NCBI RefSeq assembly: GCF_022605725.1
Contig: NC_065552.1
Location: forward strand, 33,243,879-33,307,878
Direction: 5' to 3'
DNA length: 64,000 nt
DNA from: Anthonomus grandis grandis
Taxonomy: Eukaryota; Arthropoda; Insecta; Coleoptera; Curculionidae
A model generated the notes under the pieces. The model did no database searches. It was not told the origin of the DNA and saw only the letters and a list, made by a program, of their open reading frames with translations. The translations under genes were made by a program, and so were the position numbers. Positions 1 to 11,190 of the stretch are shown one piece after another; position 1 is the first letter of the stretch; each line of letters starts with the position of its first letter.

Positions 1-795
1 ATTTAATTAAAAAATTTACTCTTCATGAAAAATTATTGTGTTTAATTAGATTTTTCTGTTGTTTTAGGTAAGTGACCATTGGAATTACAGACACTTCTGA
101 GGGTGGTAAGGATTAATTTTCCTTTTAAAAATAAATAGTTTTCGAATCATGTTTTATCTTATATTTTTTTACCAACTAAATCAACGACTTTTGAATAATA
201 AGACTTTTGTGTAAGTTTATATTTTAACTAATCAGGTCCATTTTTTCTCTTTATTTTAAATCTTATTCGCTAGACTTAGTTTTAGATATTATTTCCTGAT
301 ACTTGAAGTACTACTTATATATACTAAAAAAAGTTCTTAAAACCTATATATATTCCTCGAAAAAGTAATTTGTCAAATATTCCATATAAGTTTTTATTAA
401 TTATTTTCTTAGTTATCGTTTTCATTTCAGACCTTTTTATTATTTTTGCTAGCTAGAAATCTGGAAATGTGTCGAAATTCAGGTTTTGTTATAAACGATT
501 ATACTTTAGGAAGTGTTGCTAACTGCCTTCTTTCAGGAGGCATATTTTCTTTATCAAATATCGTTTTGTATTGATTTTTCTAACTACCTACTAATTTCTT
601 TATATCTAGACTCAGTCACTAAGGAATTAGCAGAAATTTTACGAATCTAGTTTAATTATAGGATCCAACAATATAAACAACCAATTTTCCGCCACGTCAA
701 TTTTTCTGATAATTGGCGCATTTGACGTAAATTAAATCATATCCATGAATAATTTCAGGTGAAATCAGATAATTAAAATGATTTGGTATTTTTGC
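1..795. other. AT-rich non-coding DNA
   Basis: No open frame, repeat or RNA signature seen. A short segment at 70-106 sits between an acceptor-like tttag and a donor-like gtaagg, but it is stop-laden in all forward frames, so at most it could be an untranslated exon. Confidence 0.4.
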
Positions 796-1379
796 AAGTT
801 TCATTAATGTTGTATATTTTCAAATGTCTCATTTTTGTCCAATGAAGTTAACGTTGTCTCTATGCGTACATTCTATAATCGAATACAAGCCTTTGGAATT
901 TTTCCATATCGTCCACGATTAGTGCTTCCTCTGACTGCGTACCACTGTCGGCAACGTTTGAACTGCAGCAGAAAATGGCAACATTAGATTTGCTGTTAAG
1001 AGGCATGTACACAGGACTAAAGGCCAAAAAAAATAAAGCTATTGCCTACGATAGCTGATTACACCTTCTCGATTTGTTCGAGGCAATATGACTGCTGCGT
1101 TTGTTATGTTGATGATGTTCTAACTCAACCACTTTTCTGGTTTAACTAGAGGGCCATCCCCCAGTCCTTTTTTCACCGGATTTAAGTCCTATTGAAGATG
1201 TGTGGAGGAGACTAACCACTTTCACAAGTGTGACAAATATTTTATATTTTAAAATGTCTCATTTCTGTCCAGTGAAGTTAACATTGTCTGTATAAACAGG
1301 TTCATATTTCTCATTGATACTCCTAATGCAGGCTTTGGAACAATCAAGTGCCAACCGCAACTCTTGTTCACAATAATTA

Positions 1380-1625
1380 AAACACGAAAACTTGAATATT
1401 GGGACACGTAATGAGAAATTTAAATAAATATTGTCTCCTACAAAACATCATACAGGGCAGAGTAGAAGGACAGAGAGGTCCGGGTAGAAGAAGAATTTCC
1501 CTGTTGGCAAATATCCGCAAATAGTATGGTCCTACCTCCACTGATCTGTTTAGATGTGTTAATTATGTTGCAATGACGGTAATGCGTCTGTGTCGGATAT
1601 AGATAGAAGAAGGTAGAGGAACACG
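1380..1625 (+). pseudogene. Non-LTR (RTE-like) retroelement C-terminal fragment, array unit 2
   Basis: A translated segment (about 1439-1600) reads as NIRK/RRRISLLANIRK-type sequence. It resembles the GKxxGxRGxGRRRxSWLxNLRxW tail found at the C-terminus of insect RTE-type endonuclease/reverse transcriptases. It passes directly into the Tc1-like helix-turn-helix region, so the two element types are fused. It is too short to place in a named family. Confidence 0.5.
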
Positions 1626-2239
1626 AACAAGGTCAACCACTCAACCGTGTTCTACCATTGACCCCCAAGATTGGCACCTCAGACAAATAGCCCATTAAAG
1701 CCGTTTTACTACTATGCGTCAGTTTGCTGACCAGTGGTTCGGAGAAGAAAGACCTATAACTATGCGTACACTCTATAATCGAATACGAGCCTTTGGACTT
1801 TTTCCATATCGTCCACGATTAGTGCTTCCTCTGACTGCGTACCACTGTCGGCAACGTTTGAACTGCAGCAGAGAATGGCAACATTAGATTTGCAGTTAAG
1901 AGGCATGTACACAGTACTGAAGGCAAAAAAGAAAGCAAGCTTTTGCCTATGGTAGCTCGATTTGTTCGATTCAATATGACTGCTGCGTTTGTTATGTTGA
2001 TGATGTTCTAACTCGACTACTTTTCTGGTTTAACCAAAGGGCCATCCTCAAGTCCTTTTTTCACCGGATTTAAGTTCCATTGAAGATGTGTGGAGCAGAC
2101 TAACCACTTTCACAAGTTTCACAAATGTTGTATATCTTAAAATGTCTCATTTTTGTCCAGTGAAGTTAACTTTGTCTTTTTATCCAGGTTCATATTTCCC
2201 AATGCAGGCTCTGGCCCAATCCAACCCAACCGCAACTCT

Positions 2240-2478
2240 TACTCACAATAATTAAAACACGAAAACTTGAATACTTGGGACACTTAATGATTAATTTAAA
2301 TAAATATCGTCTCCTACAGGACATCGTACAGGGCAAAGTAGAAGGACAGAGAGATCCTGGTACAAGAAGAATTTCCCTGTTGGCAAATCTTCGCAAATTG
2401 TATGGTGCTACCTCCACAGAGATGTTTAGATGTGTTAATTATGTTGCAATGACAGTAATGCGTCTGTGTCGGATATAG
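2240..2478 (+). pseudogene. Non-LTR (RTE-like) retroelement C-terminal fragment, array unit 3
   Basis: The best-preserved copy of this tail is open from 2275 to 2478. It includes YRLLQDIVQGKVEGQRDPG and TRRISLLANLRKLYGATS, typical of RTE-like protein ends. The frame stops at 2478 where the Tc1-like part takes over. Confidence 0.5.
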
Positions 2479-3140
2479 ATAGAAGAAGGTAGAGGAACAC
2501 GAACAAGGTCAACCACTTAACCGTGTCCTACCATTGACCCGCAAGATTGACCTCAGACAAATAGCCCTTTGAAGCCGTTTTGCTATTATGCGTCAGATCG
2601 CTGACCACTGGTTAAGAGAAGAAAGTAGATCTATAATTATATGTACACTATTATCGAATTCGAGCCTTTGGACGTTTTCCATATCGTTCACGATTAGTGC
2701 TTCCTCTGACTGCGTATCACTGTCAACAACGTTTGAACTGCACCAGGGAATGGCAACATTGGATTTACTGTTGAGAGGCATGTACACAGGACTGTTGGAG
2801 TAATGCTTTGAGAAGCTATTGCCTATGGTAGCCGATTACCCCTTCTCGATTTGTTCGAGGCAATATCACTGCTGCGTTTGTTGATGTTTGTTATGTTGAT
2901 GATGTTCTAACTCAATCACTTTTAACTAGAGGGCCATCCTCAAGTCCTTTTTTCATCGGATTTAAGTCCCATTAAAGATGTGTGGAGGAGACTTACAACT
3001 TTGCACCGTACGCCACAGACTCTGGCACAGTTAATCCACAAAGTTTTGAGTTGAATGAGATTCCACAACCAGACATCGATTATCTTAGTTCGTCGACGCC
3101 TAGACGTATGCAGGAGTGTATTCGGCTGCAGGGTCACCTT
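2479..3140 (+). pseudogene. Tc1-like transposase relic, array unit 3
   Basis: Broken + strand translation of a Tc1/mariner (IS630) transposase. LPLTAYHCQQRLNCTREWQH (about 2699-2758) matches the segment before the first catalytic Asp. The C-terminal part (about 2990-3140) contains the STPRRMQECI motif that ends Tc1 transposases. The catalytic middle is eroded by stops and frameshifts, so no functional enzyme remains. Confidence 0.65.
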
Positions 3141-4495
3141 ATTTAAATAAAATATGAATATGAAAAAGTATCAACACCTTTGAAACGTTATAGTTTATTC
3201 CAACCCATTAAGCTCGCAAAGTTGAAGGTTTAATTCCCAAAGTTATATAATCTAGGGTTGCGGGCCCGATGGGAATATCATTACAAATTCCTATTTAATG
3301 TGATTCAGCGACGAACATACTGATGGCTGGGGCTGGGTAGCACCGCTATCTCATAAAGCGGGGCTTTGCGTTGCAACGATCGGGATTTCACACGAAACGA
3401 GATTTCAGAGCCAATTTATGTATATTTTGACTGACATTCTACTATGGAATAGCGGGACTGAAAAAGAAAAATGAGAATCCTTCACGTCCTATTGAATTTA
3501 ATGCCTCGCGAAAAATAGCTTTATTGCTTTTTCATTTTTATGCCGAAATTAAAGTAAATGAGTATATTTTTTAATGAAAAATCTTTTTTTATATCCCCTA
3601 GGAAGGTATTAAAACGATAAGCTCTTATATGTCACTAAGCTTAAGAATCAACTATGTATGTATATCTCTCCCTAGCACAGACCATCTCAGATATTTTTTA
3701 GGGGAGAAGGGTATTACATATTATGTCAGCGCATGCAGAGGGTGGACCTTTTGAAGCCTGCGAAGTTCCCCCATAACTTGTTTTTTATCTCGAAGCTCAT
3801 TAGTTCTGGTTTATATGATAATTGGACAAATTTGGTTTGTGACATGTGCCGTTTATTATTAGAGATTGTGCAAGCAATTTTTATCTGACGACGAACGCGC
3901 GGCTTTTCCTTATTGAAATTTAACAACGTTTCGAGTTGGTATTGTTTTAGTAATGAGTCGCGAATGTCTAAGCAATAAAATTCGCTTTGTCAGACTTTCA
4001 GAGCCGCGGCCTGATATATACGGAGAAAGGTCGTCAACACCGAAAGATAATCTGTAACCGCATGAAATGTGCAGGGAACTGTGAAATGTTACGTCATTGG
4101 AATGGTTGGCAAATTGTTTTTGAAAGTGACGTTGATTCAATTCGTCCTATTTTATTGCTTACAGGTTTTAATGGTTCTTAAGTTATATAGGCAAATCTTA
4201 ACGTGGTTGTTTGAACGATTTCAAACTTAAAATTGTTTTTTATTTCGCAAAAGGACAGCTCATCTTGCTTTTTATTGCGAAGCTTAATGCGCACGTGTTT
4301 CGACTTGGCCTTTTTTTATCTTCTTTTAAACTGAAACGCTCAATTATGTTTTTAAACAAACTTTATTTGTGTATTGAATTGTGAAAAACTAGTCTAGATT
4401 TTTACGTAGTCTTATGGTAAACTCCGGGTTAAATGATGATCGAGGCAGCCTTATTAATTATTGAATATTGGTTGTACAGGATACATGGCGTACCT
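3141..4495. other. Unassigned DNA after the tandem array
   Basis: No gene or recognisable element. The short open frames at 3726-4181 on both strands overlap each other and have no family resemblance. 3240-3420 is somewhat GC-richer than its surroundings but has no coding pattern. Confidence 0.35.
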
Positions 4496-4696
4496 CATTA
4501 AAATTACATGAACATAAAAGTAAAAGACTTCGAAAATCCGAATCTTACGACTTGCCAGCCCGTAACACAGCCCCAACCTTCGGCAAGTAATTTCTTAAGA
4601 GGTGCATTTAAACGAAAATTTGCTACTTCAAGTAATGACATTGACACATTGGGGAATTGTTACTGAAACTTTTTAACAACAAATGGCATGGACTTG

Positions 4697-4775
4697 CCAC
4701 TGAACTGACAACTGCCTCCCAGTGGCGATGCGGCTCCTGATATACTCGGCTAAATGATCAGCCGAGTATATATAA
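4697..4775. mobile_element. Two head-to-head LTR fragments forming an inverted repeat
   Basis: 4697-4751 is the promoter segment of the gypsy-type LTR in minus orientation and 4757-4775 is the same TATA segment in plus orientation. The join gives tatactcggct ... agccgagtata, a stem of 11 bp around a short loop. Confidence 0.6.
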
Positions 4776-4950
4776 GTATTCAAATTTGAATCTTAGTTTT
4801 TACGATCGTTCGATGTTCAATAACTTAATCTGCAATCCGGAATACATCCATTTCAAATTAAATGCTTTTTACTGTTCATTTGATGTAAATTAGAACAATC
4901 GATGCACGAAAATAGACAACTGCTTCATTTCCACACTCACACAACATTCC

Positions 4951-5145
4951 TTTTTACTGTGTTTACAACTATTTGTTTTTTGATTTAAATCTCGCGCCAA
5001 TATTTCAAACTTTACTGCGCAGAACTGAGTCCCAGTGGTGATGCGGTTTCTTATATACTCGGCTGACCATAATTCTGGAAGATTCGCTGACCTTCGAGAT
5101 GTCGTCCTGTGTGCCATTTGTGTCATTCTAATGACATTCAGTAAT
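4951..5145 (-). mobile_element. Gypsy-type LTR fragment
   Basis: Minus-orientation partial copy of the dispersed LTR: the aaatctcgcgccaat block at 4987, TATA block near 5055, and the conserved gacctttcgagatgtcgt-like block near 5095. Both LTR ends are missing. Confidence 0.65.
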
Positions 5146-5684
5146 TCATTTACTTTATAGACATTAAAAACATAAATACTCGAAAGTAAAAAAAATCACG
5201 AATCCGTGTCTTGCCAGCCCGTAGCACAGCCCCAACCTTCAGCAAGTCATTTCTTAAGGGGTGCATTTAAACGATAATTTGCTACTTTAAGTACCGATAT
5301 GAGACTTTGGGGAATTCTTACTGATACTTTTTAACAACAAATGAAAAACTTGTCACTGTTTTACCAATCGGGCAGATAGATGACAGGCGCATTTCCACCT
5401 CTCCTTCTCGCATGGATATGATTTCTTCGAGTTTGACGTAAGTTTATTTTTAATGTGATGTTTTTTTAATGTTGATTGAAGTATTTTATTTTAAATAAAA
5501 TTCTGTTGCAGAAGAAAAGTCTTATATATGCCTTAAGTATATGCCTATAAATGCTTTATTTATGGCACACTTTATTTATGGTCAACCGGGGTAACTGTGA
5601 CAAAATAACAAAAGTGAACATTAGCAGTACGCCTTTGGATGAATCTTCACACTATCACTACTTAATTGGATCACTTACAACTAC

Positions 5685-5890
5685 TAAAAATATTTATTTT
5701 CACCGTATTTATTTACTACTATTTATGCCTGATTTAAAATCTCATGCTAACATTCTAGACTGCACTGCACTGAACTGACAACTGCCTCTCAGTGGCGACG
5801 CGGCTTCTTATATACTCGACTGACCATAATTCCGGAATATTCGCTGACTTTCGAGACGTCTTGAGGCGTGCTATTTATGACACAAGTGAT
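5685..5890 (-). mobile_element. Gypsy-type LTR fragment
   Basis: Minus-orientation partial LTR. The cactgaactgacaactgcc initiator-side block is at about 5769 and tatatactcg follows. The U5-side aaatctcgcgcc block has decayed to aaatctcatgct. Confidence 0.6.
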
Positions 5891-5899
5891 CAATTGCAG

Positions 5900-6480
5900 C
5901 AGTTTTTTGTACATCTTGTTTTTATACACAGATTTGTTGATAAACATGGATCAATAATTTTTAATTCGAATGAAATTTTAAAATATAATTGTATTGGAAT
6001 TTATATAACTGCAAGAATTTTATCACTCACATATGAAATAAAATAACTCACTAGTAAAAAAGGATCGTATATGCTTCATATATAAACCTTAAAGTCAACC
6101 GAAGTAATTGCGACACTAAGGTAATTTGTGACTTTATGGATTTATGCATGAAAAATGGTTGAAAAATTATTATTATTTACATATTCGGATTCGCTGAAGA
6201 GTCCTTTTTTATTAAATTTCGAAAACGTCTATTCGAATATGTCTACGATTCATGCGTAGACATATTCCTTTTCGAATATATATTCTACTTAAGTATGATA
6301 CTATAATTCAGAACTTCTTTCACTGACTGGTGTTAAAATATTGATTTTATTGGTAGCAAAATTCTCAATGTCGGATATTGTAACTAACTGTGACTTTTAA
6401 CACAGGTCTCAATAATCATTGTTAACAAAGGATGGTTTATTGTTGCAACAATCAATTTTCCCCCACTTGTAGTTAATATA
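5900..6480. other. Non-coding spacer with a perfect hairpin
   Basis: No genes. A 13-bp perfect inverted repeat, gaatatgtctacg / cgtagacatattc, lies at 6235-6247 and 6255-6267 around a 7-base loop. No flanking T-run or element ends were seen. Confidence 0.5.
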
Positions 6481-6481
6481 T

Positions 6482-6915
6482 TGTAACGAAATTGGAAGCG
6501 TCGAGAAACCAGCTGATTCTCCATCATTTCGAAATGACACAAGTGGTACATCGCACGACGTCTCGAGGGTTAGCGGGAATCTTCCGGAACAGCGTTTTGC
6601 CGAGTATATAAGGAGCCGCGTCGCCGATAGTTGTCAGTTCAGTGAAGTAAAGTTCGAAATATGGGCGCATCAGCACGATGTCTCGAGCGTTAATCTTCGG
6701 GAACAGCGTTACGCCGAGTATATAAGGAGCCGCGTCGCCGATAGTTGTCAGTTCAGTGAAGTAAAGTTCGAAATATTGACGCGAAATTTAAATAGTGAAA
6801 ATAAATATCCCTTGTAGTAAGTGATCGTGTTTTTTTCTAATGAAGTGTTGAAATAAATTAGTTCAATATTCTGTATTGTTTTAATTCAAATCTAGCTAGC
6901 GGGAAAAACGCTACA
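6482..6915 (+). mobile_element. Solo LTR of Ty3/gypsy-type element with duplicated promoter
   Basis: Starts TGTAACG and ends CGCTACA, the TG..CA ends of an LTR. It has TATATAAG at about 6606 and again at 6720, each followed some 28 bases later by TCAGTTCAGTG, an arthropod initiator, so the promoter segment is tandemly duplicated with a 114-bp period. AATAAA-type signals follow in the 3' half. The flanking 4-mers are atat (left) and gtat (right), compatible with a mutated 4-bp target duplication. No internal region remains. Confidence 0.75.
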
Positions 6916-7600
6916 GTATTTTGTAAAAAAAATGTGACCACTCTATTTTTCAAGTGTACATGGATCATCATTATTTATTCAGCAGTGTTTTATTTTCAAC
7001 TGGATAAAAAACACAGGTTTTCTCTAGTTTTGGGTCAAAGGAGTGCTTTATGTTTCAAGAAAGATCATTGTTTTTCTATTTGAATTTAAGTGTATAGTTC
7101 CACGCCTCTTTTTATTCAAAACGCTTGTTATTATTATGAATGGCAATTTAACATAGCAACATACTTTCTCTGGACTGTAGAAATTGTGGAAGAAATAATA
7201 TTAATAGGAAGATTTACGAGTATTATGCAATATTTTTTTATACTTAAGGAAATGCTTCTATCGTAAAAGAATCAAACAAACATACAAAGGAAAAGATTAA
7301 CAGGTCTTCAAAGATATATGTATTCACGAAAAGAATAATATAATTTTATATTTTCTTTTAAAGGTTTATAAACTGAGTTTTAAAGGTTGGAGGGTCAAAA
7401 AGGAAAAACAATACCTGTATCCAGCATAAAAATGCTTTTCATTGCTTACAAACTGTTTTATTTACTGCCAACAAAACCACAAATACGATGTAAGCAAGCT
7501 AAAGCAAATTCAAAAAAACAAACTATATTTCTGGGATTGACAAAGAAAAACAAAATTTCAAAATAATGGAAAAAGTCAAAAAGGTAATAAATGTAACTGG
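6916..7600. other. Unassigned AT-rich DNA
   Basis: No open frames or repeats beyond A/T-rich simple sequence. Confidence 0.4.
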
Positions 7601-7602
7601 TC

Positions 7603-8110
7603 CGTGTTACCTCTTCTGGCTCTTATGCAGGCTTCAGTACGTACTCGTATATTCCTCATTATGAACATTCTAATTCTAATTCAATTCTTCCAATGCGACT
7701 TGAGTAAGTTGATGGGTGTTTCCAGAATTATCCTGACGAGCTCTTACTCGTCTTTTGACCTGATCCCATCAATTATCAATGGGATTTAAGTCCGGTGAAC
7801 ACGCAGGCCAATTTACAATGTTAATTCCTTTGGTGTCGAGATAATCTCGAGCCAATCTTCTGGTATGGGGAGGTGCATTATCTTGCATAAAAATAAAATC
7901 ATTTCCAATAGCACCTTTCCAAAGTCTGACTACTCGTTCCAAAACCAAATCCACATACCTCTGACCCGTCAACGTCTGGTTATCAATGGTGTTCTTGTTC
8001 CCATCATTATTCCTTTCTAAAACTTTATGTTTTGGAATGGATTTCGCAACCTGGATTGTAGCTCGTCTTCCTGGAGCTCTTAGAACCTGAATTCGACCAT
8101 CATGTGACCT
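7603..8110 (-). pseudogene. Tc1-like transposase relic
   Basis: Minus-strand translation carries two of the catalytic blocks of the Tc1 DDE domain: FIFMQDNAPPHT (second Asp) and WPACSPDLNPID (just before the Glu). They are followed after one stop by WDQVKRRVRARQ. A frameshift near 8000 separates these from an upstream RAPGRRA/GIMMGTRTPL segment. The N-terminal helix-turn-helix domains and inverted repeats are missing. Confidence 0.75.
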
Positions 8111-8129
8111 AGAGCCAACTCATTCCCAT

Positions 8130-8290
8130 TATTGTTCCACTTTGTACCATTGGCCACAGACTCTGGCAGGGTTAATCCATAAAATTCGAGTTGCTTGGAA
8201 TGAGGTGCTACAACCAGACATCGATCATCTCATTTTATCAATGCCTAGACATATACAGGAGTGTATTCAGCTACGGGATCGCCAAACACA
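8130..8290 (+). pseudogene. Tc1-like transposase C-terminal fragment, opposite orientation
   Basis: The + strand encodes WPQTLAGLIHKI and LSMPRHIQECIQL, the C-terminal end of a Tc1 transposase. It is closely related in nucleotide sequence to the end of the array copy at 3000-3140. It abuts the minus-strand relic tail to tail. Confidence 0.65.
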
Positions 8291-8299
8291 TTTTTTTTT

Positions 8300-9040
8300 C
8301 TTATTACTGTAAATGTTATCGTTTCATTCTTGATGTAAAACTAGTTCATTGCCAAAAAATGAAGTTAAGAAATGATTCCTTTTGGTGTAACACTTCTTAT
8401 GCCAATCAGTATATTTGATGAAACATATGACCTAACAGACAAAACAACTTTATTTACAAACCAGCAAAAACAACATACATAATAAAAATTAAAAACACTT
8501 TTATAACAATATGAAACACCAAATTTTATACAACAATTTAAAATGCATTTTATCACGAGTTTAATTATGTCTACATTAAAAGGGTGGGGTGCTCGGTGCT
8601 ATACACCCTGATTTGTAATTCGGTCGTAAGGGTGGTTATATAACGAAGAGCGCGGGGGTGGAACCCCACTAAAACGGGCGAGGGTGAATTTTAATTTGCA
8701 GTTAAAGTGGACAAGCATACAAATTGTGAAGTAGGTCAGGATATGAGAGAAATCGATCGCGCCGCGGTGTTTAGTTCGGCATATATTATAAATTGTTATT
8801 TTTTATTAGGGTTTAATTTTTTTTCAAAATAATTCGACAATAATGTATCTTACGATGAGTTGGCGATTACACAAAAATTGTTCGGAAAAGTAATTTTATA
8901 CGGCTACTATGAAGTTATTGTGCATTTCCATATTTAAAATTTATCGTAATACTAAATCAGGATAGATTAAAAATTTAAAGCAATTTCTTGCAGTATAATA
9001 TATTCATTAAACTTTTGTTAATATTATTATTGGTTTCATT
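8300..9040. other. Spacer with a locally GC-rich block
   Basis: 8580-8780 is markedly richer in G and C than its neighbours (gcgcgggggtggaacc, cgatcgcgccgcggtg). No protein or RNA homology is visible. It could be the 5' part of the Penelope-like element that follows. Confidence 0.3.
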
Positions 9041-9280
9041 GGTAATTGTTTAATAGTAATCAGAAATGGACCAAAAATGAGAAAAGCTACCACCATTGGA
9101 AGAAAGCACAAATAGAAATCGAATGCATTCAGCGATTCGAAGAAATCAAAGAAGTTACATTGGAGGAAGACTATCAACCAATCTTTGACAAAATAGACTT
9201 CGCTTGCCAGAAACTAAGAGAAAAGCTAAGAGCAGGCCACCTTTCAAAACCTTAAATCCAGACGAACCAACAGGACTCAA

Positions 9281-10672
9281 CCAGCACCAACCTCTAACCT
9301 CCCCGCCACCATCATTAATGTGTCAAAAAGAACCCTTACCGATGCTGCACAAAAGGTGTTAAACAGAGGACTAAACTTCGCCATATCCTCAAAACCATCC
9401 TTTATAGACATAGTGTCTTCAGTAGAATCAATCCACCTACCACGTCCTGAGGCCGATGAATTTCGACACGAGGTAAGGATTGCTCTGGACTCACTTAAAA
9501 AACAGAATCCTTCGCAGAACATCAGCAAAGAAGAGGAAACAGCTCTCAGGAATCTCAAAAGTGAAAAGAACATCAAAATTCTTCCTGCAGATAAGGACAA
9601 TGCAACTGTGGTTATGGACCTGGAAACCTACGAAAACAAGGTTGAGGAAGTTTTGAACAAAGGCGAATACAGGCTACTATCTAAGGATCCGACGACAACC
9701 ATAGAAGGTCGAATTTACAGAGCACTTAAGAAGTACTCCTCAACATTGTCGGATGCGGTACGCTCTAGGCTGACACCACATTATAGCAAACTTCCACACC
9801 TATACGGACTACCCAAGATTCATAAGGAGCAAATGCCTCTGCGGCCCATCACGAGCTCTAGAAATTCGCCGACATCAGAACTCTCGAAATTTCTTTTGGA
9901 GATCATTAAACCGATCCAGGGAAATGCAGCGTCTTTCGTGCGAAACTCTGCCCACTTTGTAGACCTTCTTGGAGGGATCGAAGTCGAGACCAATGACAGA
10001 TTGGTGAGTTTTGATGTCGAAAGTCTCTACACCAATGTACCCATAGGAGAGTCTCTTAACATCATCCGAGACAAACTAAGCAAGGATGCAGCTTTCTCAA
10101 CTCGGACCGCATTGCCTCTGGACGGGGTGATGGAACTTTTGGAGATCTGTCTTCGTAATTCTTACTTTCAGGTCAAGAATAGATTCTACGCCCAAGACGA
10201 AGGACTTCCAATGGGTTCATCTCTTTCCCCAGTAATAACAAACATCTTCATGTAATGGTTCGAGGAACATGCAATAGATGCCTCCCATTGCAAACCCAAG
10301 CTCTGGCTTCGATATGTGGACGACACCTTCATCATCTGGGACAAAGAGGAAAAAGCACTTCAGGATTTTCTGCTTCACCTCAACAACTTCAGACCAACAA
10401 TCAAGTTCACGATGGAGACAGAGAAGGACTCAGCTCTACCTTTCCTAGATGTCCTCGTTAAAAAGGTCGGTGGAAATCTACGAACTTCAGTTTATAGAAA
10501 ACCAACACACACGGGCCAGTATCTTCACTATGAGTCCAACCATCCTGCAACCACCAAAGTAGGCATCATAAGATCCCTCTACAATAGAGCTCGAACCATC
10601 TGTAGAAGCGACGAGGATCTCAAGACTGAAGTGGATACCATCTACAACAGAATGGATATCCAAAGAAGCTAA
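9281..10672 (+). pseudogene. Penelope-type reverse transcriptase with one internal stop
   Basis: The frame is open upstream of 9320 (PAPTSNLPATIINVSKRTLT), so the GTG at 9320 is not a start. Domains in order: KILPADKDNATVVMD (start of the RT core), LYGLPKIHKEQMPLRPI, RLVSFDVESLYTNVP (motif A with catalytic Asp), GLPMGSSLSPVITNIFM (motif B), then a TAA at 10253-10255. It continues in the same frame with WLRYVDDTFIIW (motif C, YVDD), LPFLDVLV and SVYRKPTHTGQYLHY. All three catalytic Asp positions are present. The single stop and the following frameshift are what kill it. No host function is suggested. Confidence 0.85.
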
Positions 10673-10673
10673 T

Positions 10674-11094
10674 AAGTAGGACCATCCAAAGGACGCGTCC
10701 AAATCAAATCAGAGACGAGGCCACCACGACAACCAGACTTCTACCCATACCTTACATTAGAGGTACATCGGAACAAATCTGACGCATTGCCAGCAAGTAC
10801 AATATTAGAACTGCCTTTAGATCTAGCACCACTATCAGAAGCGTGGTATCAAAGACCAAACCAGATGGCCTGTTGGATACCAAAAATTGCGTCTACCAGA
10901 TCCCATGTGAAACGAAGCGCCCCCTAGAAGTCAGAGCGAAGGAACATCGCAGCTGGACACAAAGAGGAGAGGTTTCCAAATCGGGAATAGCAGAGCACGC
11001 GTGGCATAATGGACACAATATCCATTGGTCAGAAGCCAAGATTCTGCACAAGGAACAGCACTGGCGTGTAGTATATAAGCCTATAGAATAGTAG
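10674..11094 (+). pseudogene. Penelope GIY-YIG endonuclease remnant lacking the YIG motif
   Basis: After a frameshift near 10673 the reading continues as LLPIPYIRGTSEQI (one stop), then VSKTKPDGLLDTKNCVYQIP and RPLEVRAKEH, ending near WRVVYKPIE. In Penelope nucleases the VYxIPC segment is followed by a CG-x-x-YIG block before the TKRPLEVR-like segment. Here CE is joined directly to TKRPL, an apparent in-frame loss of roughly eight to nine codons that removes the YIG half of the active site. Confidence 0.75.
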
Positions 11095-11190
11095 TTTGCT
11101 GTCAGTTTACACTTGATAACGATTGGAGATACTTACCAACCGAAACGTCGTGTTACATTAAATAAATAAGACAATGCAAGTTCGACAAGA

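Larger units (their letters stand above)
796..3140 (+). repeat. Tandem array: three copies of an 888-bp composite TE unit
   Basis: The string around gtccagtgaagttaac recurs at 1267 and 2155, a period of 888 bp. A first, internally deleted copy starts near 796, with its matching string near 838. Units lie at about 796-1225, 1226-2110 and 2111-3140. Only the last unit retains the whole transposase C-terminus. Each full unit reads, on the + strand, a non-LTR retroelement tail followed by a Tc1-like transposase. All copies carry stops and frameshifts. Confidence 0.75.
4500..5345. repeat. Direct repeat of about 180 bp, spaced 659 bp
   Basis: The block containing cttgccagcccgta at 4551 recurs at 5210. 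Similarity runs for roughly 4500-4690 and 5165-5345 and ends with ttttaacaacaaatg in both. Each copy is followed or preceded by fragments of the gypsy-type LTR family, so this is a local duplication or two copies of the same element flank. Confidence 0.65.
9046..11190 (+). mobile_element. Penelope-like element (PLE), nearly full length but inactivated
   Basis: Order of parts on the + strand: an N-terminal coiled segment (9046-9255), reverse transcriptase (from about 9281), and a remnant of the GIY-YIG endonuclease (to 11091). A short tail follows with ccgaaacgtcgtgttac at about 11139, then taaataaat. Penelope elements pair a telomerase-like RT with a C-terminal GIY-YIG nuclease. The copy has an early frameshift, one in-frame stop (TAA 10253-10255), a frameshift near 10673, and a small deletion in the nuclease. 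I saw no clear terminal repeats. Confidence 0.85.

Noticed and set aside
70..106. Possible small exon between ttttag and gtaagg at the window start
   Set aside because: Stops occur in all forward frames over 37 bases and no neighbouring exon is visible; it could only be untranslated and there is no support.
9277..9600. Minus-strand 107-codon open frame
   Set aside because: Lies entirely opposite the Penelope reverse transcriptase coding sequence; antisense shadow.
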